NCBI GenBank assembly: GCA_964019425.1
Contig: OZ025842.1
Span: 620,001 to 684,000 of the forward strand
Direction of reading: 5' to 3'
Source of the DNA: Flectonema sp. DT1601
Lineage: Eukaryota; Euglenozoa; Diplonemea; Diplonemida; Diplonemidae
Length of the DNA stretch: 64,000 nucleotides
Positions 48,750-57,588 of this stretch are shown here, in pieces (positions within the stretch are counted from its first letter, which is position 1; each line of letters starts with the position of its first letter). The notes beneath the pieces are model-generated. The model saw nothing but the letters and a program-made list of their open reading frames with translations. It had not been told where the DNA came from and did not search any database. The position numbers and the translations under genes are program-made.

Positions 48750-50963
48750 ATGTTCATTCGTCCCTCTGATTCTCATCATGTTCGCGAAGCAATCGCTGTA
48801 GACGTTGCATTTGATAGGGAGGAGGGAGTAGCGTCAGGATATGTTTCTGTTTCGTCATTGTCTGGGGGAGAGCTACCAGTGATAACGAGGAAGAGGGACA
48901 TCTTATATTTAGTTGAGAATAATAAAGTAGTTCTGATTGAAGGAGAGACTGGATGTGGAAAGTCTACGATGATTCCTCAATTCTTACTCGACTCTGGATG
49001 GGCTGATCATGGGATTATTGCAATATCTGAACCAAATAGACTCTCCGCAATCCATCTAGCTCAACGTGTCGGTCAAGAGAGACAACGATGCGGGAAACTC
49101 CGAAGCCAAATTTCGCATTCAGTTCGATTCTCGTCTACGGTAACAAATTCGACCAGGGTGGTATTCATAACCGACGAGTTACTTCTTTCTGAAATATGCA
49201 TAGATCCCTATCTTAACAAGTATTCCGTCATCGTTGTTGACGAAGCTCATGTGAGAAGTGTTCCAACGGATCTCCTCCTTTCATTACTAAAGAAGATAAT
49301 AAAAGTTCGTCCCTCTTTGAGATTGTTAATAACATCCGCAACTATGGAGGTCTCCGAACTACAACAATTCTTCTCGGTATTCGAACCTAAGCTGCTGACT
49401 GTGGAGGCGAAGCAGTACCATTCAGATGTTTATTACCTTCGTGAGCCTTCTAAGAACTACATTACTGCTAGTCTACACACTGCTTTATCGATTCATAAGC
49501 ATCGTCCTGAAGGTGATATTTTAATATTCTTACCCAGACAGTCAGACGTGTACACTTGTTATGACAAACTGAAATCTTCTGAAACAGTTGGGTATAAGAA
49601 CATAAGAATGGAAGTGTTGGTGTTGCATGAGGGAATGGGTTTAAGAGATCAAAGTAAAGTTGTAGTTGGAAATCAAGAAAGACATCGAAGAATAATTGTG
49701 TCAACAAGTATTTCAGAAACATCTTTAACAATACCTGGTGTTACTTTTGTTGTTGATAGTGGACTGAAAGAACTTCAGGTAACTGACTCTTACGCATCAA
49801 GTACTCGCTTTGTTACTGTTCCCATATCAAAGGCTGAAGCAAAGCAAAGATGTGGAAGAGGAGCTCGAACTGCTCCTGGTGAGAACTATCGTTTGTACAC
49901 AAGACAGACATTTGATTCAGAATTTGATAATCATCCTGTTCCGTGTATTCAGCGACAGGACTTGTCGTCAATGATCTTACTTTTAAAGTCTGTTGGAGTT
50001 GTTAATGTTGTCGGGTTTGAATATATTACTCCTCCTCCTCCTAAACACCTCCAACGGTCACTCGAACTACTCTATTCGATGAACGTCATAAATGACTCCG
50101 CAGACATCGTATTCCCACTCGGTCCAATATTCGCAATCTTCCCTGCTCCTCCACAGCTCTTAACCTTTCTCCTCGCATGTAAAAGTCAGGGAGGACAAAT
50201 TCTAGATTTTGGGTATCGAGTCGCAAGTTTATTATTAGTAAGAGATGTCTTCGTGCAAGGTGGTTACGGAGGAGTGAAGAAGAAACAGCAGGCAGCCATC
50301 GAGTTGTACGGAGTCAAGGAAGGCGATCATTTAACTTTATTGAATATTTCACTGGCTTTTGAAAAAGAGATTGATTGTGGCACAGCAGCAGAATTCTGTA
50401 AGAGATACGCTCTGAATTATAAAAGTCTTGGAAGGGCTCAGCAGCTCAGGGATAATTTAAAGAAAAGTATTGACATGTACTGTACCGACACTTTATGGAA
50501 CGACGACGGTTTGCAGAAATCTCTGCAACGAGTTAGAGGGATTGCTGGAGACTCTGAAGTATTGACGTGTTGTATGATGTGCGGTTGGTTTACTAATATT
50601 GCTTTTCGAACTTCATCAGGAAGCTATCAACCGATTAGAGGAGGTGATTGTGTATCCATCTATCACACTTCTTCTTTACATCATTGCGATCCTCCTGCTG
50701 AGTGGATTATGTTCGTATCGTCTTTTGAAATATCCAACAAGTCTCACTACGTTAAGGAATGTGTTCAAATTGAAAATCCGTTGCTGTTGGTTAATGTTGC
50801 TCCTCATTATTATGATTTTGCTAAAAATTCAAATCAGATGTCGAAGGGGGACCAGAAGATCGTAGCAGCGAGGAAACGATCAAAACTGGCAGCTGATACA
50901 TCGGAGAATGAAAAAATGGAAAAGAGAAAAGGATATTGGCTTGATGAGTTGATGATGTCATAA
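48750..50963 (+). CDS. DEAH-box RNA helicase, DHX35-like
   Basis: Single exon, 737 aa. Walker A GETGCGKS (about 65), DEAH (Asp164), SAT motif III (TSATME), STSISETSLTIPG (motif V) and motif VI QRCGRGART, a variant of the usual QR.GR.GR. The segment LPVITRKRDILYLVENNKVV before motif I and DPYLNKYSVIVVDEAH match DHX35 more than other DEAH helicases. HA2 and OB-like regions follow (NVAPHYYDF). DHX35 is a spliceosome-associated helicase, consistent with an intron-bearing genome. Paralogue assignment is moderate; DEAH helicase is certain. Confidence 0.85.
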   Translation: MFIRPSDSHHVREAIAVDVAFDREEGVASGYVSVSSLSGGELPVITRKRDILYLVENNKVVLIEGETGCGKSTMIPQFLLDSGWADHGIIAISEPNRLSAIHLAQRVGQERQRCGKLRSQISHSVRFSSTVTNSTRVVFITDELLLSEICIDPYLNKYSVIVVDEAHVRSVPTDLLLSLLKKIIKVRPSLRLLITSATMEVSELQQFFSVFEPKLLTVEAKQYHSDVYYLREPSKNYITASLHTALSIHKHRPEGDILIFLPRQSDVYTCYDKLKSSETVGYKNIRMEVLVLHEGMGLRDQSKVVVGNQERHRRIIVSTSISETSLTIPGVTFVVDSGLKELQVTDSYASSTRFVTVPISKAEAKQRCGRGARTAPGENYRLYTRQTFDSEFDNHPVPCIQRQDLSSMILLLKSVGVVNVVGFEYITPPPPKHLQRSLELLYSMNVINDSADIVFPLGPIFAIFPAPPQLLTFLLACKSQGGQILDFGYRVASLLLVRDVFVQGGYGGVKKKQQAAIELYGVKEGDHLTLLNISLAFEKEIDCGTAAEFCKRYALNYKSLGRAQQLRDNLKKSIDMYCTDTLWNDDGLQKSLQRVRGIAGDSEVLTCCMMCGWFTNIAFRTSSGSYQPIRGGDCVSIYHTSSLHHCDPPAEWIMFVSSFEISNKSHYVKECVQIENPLLLVNVAPHYYDFAKNSNQMSKGDQKIVAARKRSKLAADTSENEKMEKRKGYWLDELMMS

Positions 50964-51216
50964 ACTATCACAATGTTCACACTTTCGATAATTAGTATTT
51001 TTGACACGAGGGAGCTCAAACTCTCTTCAAAGAATTACTCTCCCGGTCCATTGCTGGGAGTGTGACGGAATTATTATTCTTTTTTCTTCAAATTGTGATA
51101 AAGGTCGTATCTTACAACGTTACTCAAGACCACACGTTTATTAAAATTGTAGTTAATTCTTTTTTTTTTTTTTTTAAATTTTTTATATTTTACCCAATAC
51201 CAGCACCTATTTTATT

Positions 51217-52152
51217 ATGTCGGATCTTCCAAAGTGTGAAATTGCCATCATCGGAGGTACTGGAGTGTACGACTGTGAGCATTTAACGGACATCAAGACT
51301 GTTGAGGTATGGAATTATTTTTCATTCTCACTAATTTAATGAGAAAGATATAATAATAATAACAACCAGGTTACAACCCCATTTGGTACCCCATCAGGAT
51401 TGACTGTCGGAAAGCTCGGCGATGAAAATATCTTGTTTGTCGCCAGACACGGTGCCAACCACAGAATGATTCCATCTGAAATTCCATTTAAAGCGAATAT
51501 CTTCGCCTGTAAGATGCTCGGAGTTAAATTTTTGTTCACCGTTTCAGCGTGTGGATCATTAAGAGAAGATTACTCACCTGGTGATTTAGTTATGATCGAT
51601 CAGTTTATTGACCGTACAAAGACTAGAGACGCAACCTTCTTTGGAAATGGTGTTGTAGGACACGCAGCTTTCGGAGATCCAGTCTGCATGAAGCTCCACA
51701 AATTAGCTGGAGATGCTATCGCTAAATCACTCCCAGAAGTTAAGGTTCACAGATCAGGAACTTACATCTGCATGGAGGGACCAGCATTCAGCACCAGAGC
51801 TGAGTCGAGAATGTACCAAAAGTGGGGAGGTGACATCATTGGAATGACCGCCTTGACTGAAGCAAAACTCGCGAGAGAAGCAGAAATTGCCTACTCATCG
51901 GTAGGTCTCGTAACCGACTTTGACGCCTGGCGTGAGGGTGAACATGCTGACGTTGCTTCCATCATGAAGGTGATTGCTTCAAACTCAGCAAACGCTCAAA
52001 TCTTTAACAAGGCAGTCATTGAAGCCTTGTCAGCCAACAAGTTCGATTCCGACGCCCACACCTGTCTTGACTCTGCCCTCATGACTCGCGGGGACAAGTT
52101 CCCAGCTGACCAAAAGGAACCTCTTAAGGTCATCTTTGGGAGATTCTACTGA
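51217..52152 (+). CDS. MTAP: 5'-methylthioadenosine phosphorylase
   Basis: Two exons: join(51217..51306, 51370..52152), 290 aa, phase-0 intron of 63 nt. IAIIGGTGVYD is the N-terminal phosphate-binding loop, ARHG..H the second phosphate contact, ACGSLRE and PGDLVMIDQFIDRT the family signatures, EGP.FS(T)RAES the purine/ribose site and MTA..EA.LAREA the C-terminal signature. It phosphorolyses methylthioadenosine from polyamine synthesis to adenine and methylthioribose-1-phosphate in the cytosol. Full length for the family. The acceptor CCAATACCAG lies 13 nt before the ATG. Confidence 0.95.
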
Positions 52153-52700
52153 ACGTGATGTGATATATTCACAAATGTGATATATTCACAAATGTGATAT
52201 ATTCACACATTCATTTTATTTTTGACTTTTTCTTCAACTGAAAAAAGTTGGTGCAATTCTCATGCGCAACATTATCAGTAACGCAACAATCGTATTTTTT
52301 TTTTTTTTTCCCCGTCTTCCTCGTTGCACCGATGCTCGCTGACCGTTTGATTTCTCTTCTTCGAAGAAGGGACTTTAATTGGTAATAAAAAGCAGCGTCT
52401 TACCTGTGCAGCATGTTTGTGGTTGGGCTCCGCATATTTGATCTACTTCGAAGTGTTATTTTTCCCGTCGGAGTGAGAGACCCACAAAAAGGTGTTCATC
52501 TTATCATGACAGTGTTTGTGTCTTAAAAGTGTTTCTTACTATTGCTGATGTCAGTCGTTGAATTGTTCTATTTTCCCCAATTTTGTCAGCGCAGTTTTCT
52601 ACTTCAGAAATGATCTCTCTCTGTGTGATTGGTTGCTGTTCTGTCGTATTATTTGTTTCCAAAATAGGACTGAAATGTAACATCAAAACTTACTAATAAA
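52153..52700. other. Intergenic / UTR
   Basis: Contains the 17-bp repeat and a CAAC/GTTG A-rich-loop hairpin at about 52235. Otherwise nothing recognised. A CCAAAATAG acceptor candidate ends at about 52667, about 33 nt before the next ATG. Confidence 0.55.
52158..52208. repeat. 17-bp tandem repeat, three copies
   Basis: ATGTGATATATTCACAA repeated at 52158, 52175 and 52192 directly after the MTAP stop. The core TGTGATATATTCACA is almost an inverted repeat, so each unit could form a short hairpin or be a protein-binding site. Confidence 0.9.
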
Positions 52701-53936
52701 ATGGATCCTTCTGAAGAGGAAGAGAAGCTAATCAGCGGAGAGCTACTGACTGAGGAGGAGTTCGAGAACTACATTCAACTGTTGGATGCTTCTCTAGAGT
52801 CGAGTCGAAGCGTAAGAAGAGTTAAGAATTATAAAACAATTAAGGGAAGTATCAGAAGAAGAATTGAAAGACAAATCGTAAACTATAATTTTGAACTCCT
52901 CTCGGGAGTAAATGACATTTGTGAGGTACTTCAATTCGAAGGTTTGCAAAGACTGGTAAAGACCTACGGTGTGGAACCAGACCAATCTGATGTTTGTGAA
53001 TCACAACTCCCTGTTGTTGATGTTGTTGATGATTCAGAAGGTACTCATTTGGATATTTTAGGATTTCAAGTAGAAAAAAAGATAAACGCAGTTCCAGGAC
53101 CTTCATTGACAGACCACACTGAGTTATGGTTATTCTCAATCAGAGAGACTTCTGATGTCACAAAAGATCAATATTCAAGAATGGTTGCCGACTCTATGAC
53201 TCATCGAACTACTTCAACCAACGCCATCATTAAAGATTTGGGAAGAACGTTTCCACATTGTAAGGATTTCATTGATTACGGTGACGGATATCATTCCCTT
53301 CACAGATTACTATCAACTGTTTCACACACAGTTCCGTTCGGTTATTGTCAGGGAATGAATTTCATTGCCGGAATACTTCTTCTTGTAACAAAGAGTGAGC
53401 TGCATTCCTACCGATTACTGCTGCAGGTAATTTCAAGCGACTTTTACAACGGCGGGTACTACGATGAACAAATGACTAATTGTGTTCTTGATCAAATGGT
53501 ATTGAAAGAATTAGTTATGGAACATGCGAGTAAAGCTTACAATGACCTTGAGAAGGCAGGTATTAATCTTGGTGATATCACAATTCGTTGGCTTCTTTGT
53601 ATTTTCGTTGATGTCGTGTCGAGTGATATTTTGTTGTCCATTTGGGATGTTTATTTCAGTGAGGGTATTTGTTTTCTTCATAAACTCGCTGTTCATATTT
53701 TCAGTTCTTTAAAACTTCCGTCGGGTGCTGACTTCAGTCAGGCGCTCGAAACAATAAACATTTCGATGAGAAACCTCAGCCTCAGTGACGTTATTGCTGC
53801 TAACGCGATGATGTACGACAACGAACAGCTGAAAGTTATGCGCGAGAAGGCGAAGAAAAAGAAGAACAAGGACAACAAACCCAACGAAAAGAAGAGGTTT
53901 GGAATGTTCAGCCCCAAGAGATTTATGGGAAAATGA
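52701..53936 (+). CDS. TBC-domain Rab GTPase-activating protein
   Basis: Single exon, 411 aa. The N-terminal 150 residues are acidic and helical; the TBC domain spans about 140-355. It keeps both catalytic fingers: Arg182 in IIKDLGRTFP and Gln217 in GYCQGMNF, plus LSIWDVYFSEG. It should accelerate GTP hydrolysis on a Rab in membrane traffic. The C-terminus is strongly basic (KKKKNKDNK.NEKKRF), which may bind acidic membranes. The subfamily cannot be assigned from sequence alone. Confidence 0.92.
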   Translation: MDPSEEEEKLISGELLTEEEFENYIQLLDASLESSRSVRRVKNYKTIKGSIRRRIERQIVNYNFELLSGVNDICEVLQFEGLQRLVKTYGVEPDQSDVCESQLPVVDVVDDSEGTHLDILGFQVEKKINAVPGPSLTDHTELWLFSIRETSDVTKDQYSRMVADSMTHRTTSTNAIIKDLGRTFPHCKDFIDYGDGYHSLHRLLSTVSHTVPFGYCQGMNFIAGILLLVTKSELHSYRLLLQVISSDFYNGGYYDEQMTNCVLDQMVLKELVMEHASKAYNDLEKAGINLGDITIRWLLCIFVDVVSSDILLSIWDVYFSEGICFLHKLAVHIFSSLKLPSGADFSQALETINISMRNLSLSDVIAANAMMYDNEQLKVMREKAKKKKNKDNKPNEKKRFGMFSPKRFMGK

Positions 53937-55111
53937 ATAGCTCTCTCTCTTCTGCGTATCACTTCTGTATTTGTTTCAACCTATTCGGTCAATTGTTAGA
54001 ATAAAAAAAAAAAAAAAAAAAAAAAAAAATCAAACGCTCGTTTATTTCTCCCTTTTAACGTAGCGGTTGCACGTCTTATTATTATTTGTTTTCAGATTCA
54101 AAGGTGAGTCACTGCTGACTTGTTTTCATTAAAATGCTAATTAATAAATCAGCAGCATTGATGGAAACTTCTAACTGCTATTTTTGTGTCATAAATTAAG
54201 TTTATTCTTTCATTTAGAAACCTGTCACTTAGATGCTCATTGTTTAGATGCGATGGAATATTGATTTGCAACAAAAATAAAATAAAATCAAAATTGGTGG
54301 AGTGTGATCTTTATCTGGTTGATCCCGTTACCGAACGAGACCCTTCAGTAGGGGCACTCGGTCTTTAGATCTTAGGCGTTCTACGTCCTTTTTCCAACAG
54401 TGCCGCCCTTCTTAAATTTTTTTTTCTCCTCCTTTTAAAAAGAAACTTACGTTTTCACATTTCAACTCTGAACATATTGAAAACAAGGTAGTCCTCTTCT
54501 AGTCATAATATTGGTAAGCGTTCTTATGATAATTAATGGCTTACTGTTTAAATAAATTTAGAATCCCTGAAACTTTCTTTGAAGCTTTAACAATTTGACA
54601 CCTACGTGTCAACATCAGTCTCTCGGGATCTCTTGGGTTTTATTCGGAGCCGTAGTCGGGATGATAACTTTCGCAACGACAGAATCACAGAAGAAGGCTA
54701 GAAGTTTGATTGGTCATCGAGGAAGAAGGCTGCTTAACTTACGGATACGAGTGATGTCTCAGTAAGCGTTTTCAAGGTGTTTCCTGAGCTGTGAACTTAT
54801 TCAGCATCTTTCGGACATCTGCTAAGTGATGTAACTCAATGAGGTAAGCAGAGCGGTTATTTCAAACGCACTCTTGCTTCAAATTGTGTTTTATTTTTAT
54901 CCTTACTTTGTTTTTTTTTCTATTCTTCTTCCTCTTTTATCACTTCCTTTAAATATTATTATCACCTGAACCTGATGACAGGAAGTTAGATATGAGTTTT
55001 TATTAAAACTACGTTACGTAGTTCACCAAATCAAAAGAAGTAGAAACTGTTCCCTCTCAGGCATTCATTAGGGATTTTTTATATAGTTTGATAGTGTCAG
55101 AATTAGTGAAG
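53937..55111. other. Intergenic, start of accessory zone
   Basis: An A run of 28 at about 54003 and AT-rich DNA, then a partial structured element (54317-54368). From about 54600 to 54850 the sequence is more complex, with short inverted repeats (ACACCTACGTGT at 54599) but no ORF. The acceptor TTCCCTCTCAG at about 55060 precedes a weak ORF. Confidence 0.5.
54317..54368 (+). repeat. Structured dispersed element, partial copy D
   Basis: GGTTGATCCCGTTACCGAAC then GAGACCCTTCAG and CACTCGGT align with the second half of copy A (AGGTTCTTCCTACTACCGCA, GGGACCCCTCAG, CACCCGGT). Hairpins 1 and 2 are not evident upstream, so this copy is truncated or strongly diverged. Confidence 0.35.
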
Positions 55112-55640
55112 ATGTGCCCAGTTGCCGCAGGTAAACAAATCCCCTTCTCACGCCTCTACAAGGGGATATCCTATTCTTCTACTACCTCCTCAAGTTATGA
55201 TACGATTGATGAAGAAACTTTTATCGATTTATTTATTAAATTATTAGAGGATTCTGAAACCAACTGTTGGTCTCTTTCCATTGCAACCAGGTTCGGCTGA
55301 ACCCTATATTCGTTTTAGCCAGTTTCAAGTTGCTTTATATTTAATCAGAGTATCAAGTTACCACCCAAAAAAAAACACCAAACAAAACAGCTAAAATGTC
55401 AAGTAATGAAGCGTGTGTTACCAACAGCAAACAAAAGAATGGTCCAAGTCAGAGGGGAGATAGCCGATACAATAATACGAATGACAAAACCACCAATTAG
55501 AAAATAGATCCGGATCTACTACACACGGCTGATGAAGAAAACTGAGTTGACGGAGGATGACGAAGTTACGATCAACTTGGCCAAACTACCGCGAGAAGAA
55601 TTATTGTTGAAGCCTAGTGATTGTCAGTTTATAAAGTAGT
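55112..55640 (+). other. Weak ORFs, possible multi-exon or decayed gene
   Basis: The ATG at 55112 opens a 62-codon ORF (MCPVAAGKQIPFSRLYKGI, then EETFIDLFIKLLEDSE) that ends at 55300. An ACAAAACAG acceptor at about 55390 precedes further protein-like reading (KRVLPTANKRMVQVRGEI and, beyond one stop, RLMKKTELTEDDEVTINL). No exon model joins them cleanly. Could be a host gene in decay or a short unrecognised gene. Confidence 0.25.
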
Positions 55641-56032
55641 TTTGGGCTTTACATTAAACACAACAAACACACGAATGTATTCCCATTCCCTATTCGAGAC
55701 ACGGTATCTGCGATACTATCTTCCTGCTCTTTCAGGTTTTTCTTTCTTTTTTTTTGTTGATTATCTTTTCACATGAAAGCTTTCCTTGCTCGGGAAGGAT
55801 GTGCGAGTTTTCCTTTTTCGAAGAAATATTTCATCATTTCGGAGTGTTTTTGTGGGGAAGAAACTAGTCGCGCAGATCCGAAATACATGAGCTTTTTGTT
55901 GAAAATATTAACCAATGAACTAATTTTGTTTACCCAACAAGGATACACATGAACGTTTCTTAATAAGAGATGAGAAACTCGTATAACAGGTTGTTTGTTA
56001 AACAAATCGTGGCTGTAGGTTGGGGCTAAATT

Positions 56033-56650
56033 GTGCAACAAAAAAAAAAAAAAAAGGAAGTGTTTGAAGAAATATGTTTTACACGTTTGTTAACCTCATC
56101 ATACCCCAAGCCATTGCGAGTCATCACTCCAAGAGTATTAACACTCGGTGGAGTGACAGGTGCGAACAGTCTTTGTCAGAACAGTGAGGGATGTCAGTAT
56201 TGGAAGGGACAACCAGGGACTGATATCTCATTTATTGCTGTAGTCAATTCAAAGACATCGAATGGTGGTGTTGGTGTTCCTTTAGAAGGCTATCGAGGAA
56301 ATGTTACAGTCAGAACCGAAGTTGGAGAAGTCACGTGGTCTAATTGTGACGGAACTATCTGTACAACTGATTCACTTCAAATAAGCCCTTCAGAGATTTA
56401 CCGCGACGTGACTGCTGAGGATGAACAAGTCTACACCTTTGGAGGAACTCCTGCTGTCTTTGAAAAAGATCAACATCCGTCATCTCCTTATTTAAAAATA
56501 ACTTTAAAATCAACAACGTCACCAGTTCGAGATTCCCTTTTGTACATCTGCCTCACAGACAGCAGTAACGGAGTTGAGCAAATTGACACTTCTGTTGCCT
56601 GTTATTTCAATAAACTACGAAGCGGTTCAACAAGAAGCAATGATTATTAA
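56033..56650 (+). CDS. Terminal exon of an unrecognised protein
   Basis: The frame is open to the TAA at 56648-56650 and has no ATG at all, so it must be a 3' exon or a 5'-truncated gene. The protein-like part starts at about 56110 and reads TPRVLTLGGVTGANSLCQ, then CQYWKGQPGTDISFIAVV, and contains an even scatter of Cys and beta-rich sequence, suggesting an extracellular domain. No membrane anchor at the end. Upstream exons could not be found in 54-56 kb. Confidence 0.4.
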   Translation: MQQKKKKKEVFEEICFTRLLTSSYPKPLRVITPRVLTLGGVTGANSLCQNSEGCQYWKGQPGTDISFIAVVNSKTSNGGVGVPLEGYRGNVTVRTEVGEVTWSNCDGTICTTDSLQISPSEIYRDVTAEDEQVYTFGGTPAVFEKDQHPSSPYLKITLKSTTSPVRDSLLYICLTDSSNGVEQIDTSVACYFNKLRSGSTRSNDY

Positions 56651-57588
56651 TTTGGTGATTTGGTATACTTCAGATGTCTTTTTTTTATTTGTCAAAAACA
56701 GGTCGTAGAAAATATAAAAAAATCTGATTCAAAATTTTGATACTCAAAAACTGCCCACTCAGAAGTGACATTGTTTCCTTACAACTCATTAATAAAGTCA
56801 GAGAAGATGTTTTTTTGTGAGAGGATGAGGTCTTATGTTATTACTTTGCAAGTGTGTTGTGTGTTGGGAGATTTCACCAGACTAAACAATATAATCAAAA
56901 GAGGGAACGATTGACAGGCGCTGTGACTAAAAGTCCAGATGTCTGTAAAAACATCTGACGAAGTGCAGGGGAAGCAACATCAGCACAGACCTAGAGTTAT
57001 CGCATGTGGGAAGTGGCTACACATTTGCTCCGGCGGTGCATACAGCTATACTTTGGGCTGAGTGATAGGTTTTTAAAGGTAAATTAAAAGTCACCCCCAT
57101 GCATATGTTACCATTCAGAAACACAAGAAATACGGAACTCGCTAAGTATCCGTTGTGATGAAACTTGATCTAGACATCCTCACGTCTCGTATCTTAGCCT
57201 CACCACTTGTAACCCTGGAAAGCGTGACCCCGAAAGCGTGATACGTAATCCCAGAAAGCGTGACCCTCAGATTTACACTGCTTCTTACCCCAATAGACTA
57301 TGCACAGGTCAATAGATGCGTTTATTTGTCTGCTAGAACAAGAAAGAACTCACCGCAGAACAGAAAGGACTTAAAGCTTTTGGCGGTCTCGAATAAGTTG
57401 GATGTTGTTAGTTAGATATGAATATCATTTCCCTCACAGATAATCCCTCACAGTAATCAGTCCATTATGGGACACTGCCCTAAAAAAAGCTTATGTGTGG
57501 TATTAGTGTATTTCTTCAGCCGTGTAATTTCTCAACCAAATATCACAATCTATTTTCCCACAGGATATAACCTCTAGCACAAAACAAA
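56651..57588. other. Intergenic before the CR locus
   Basis: Neighbouring hairpins at about 56930-56960 (GACT/AGTC and AGATGT/ACATCT). Three copies of GAAAGCGTGA at 57218, 57232 and 57254 within 50 nt. The acceptor TATTTTCCCACAG (ending 57563) lies 25 nt before the CR gene start. No gene seen. Confidence 0.5.

Noticed and set aside
54325-54345. Resemblance to an 18S rRNA segment (CCGTTA.CGAACGAGACC)
   Set aside because: The match covers under 20 nt and flanking DNA is not rRNA-like; alignment to structured element A explains the region better.
55769-56041. 90-codon ORF on the - strand
   Set aside because: No domain, AT-rich and against the one-way orientation of the array; cannot be excluded but not supported.
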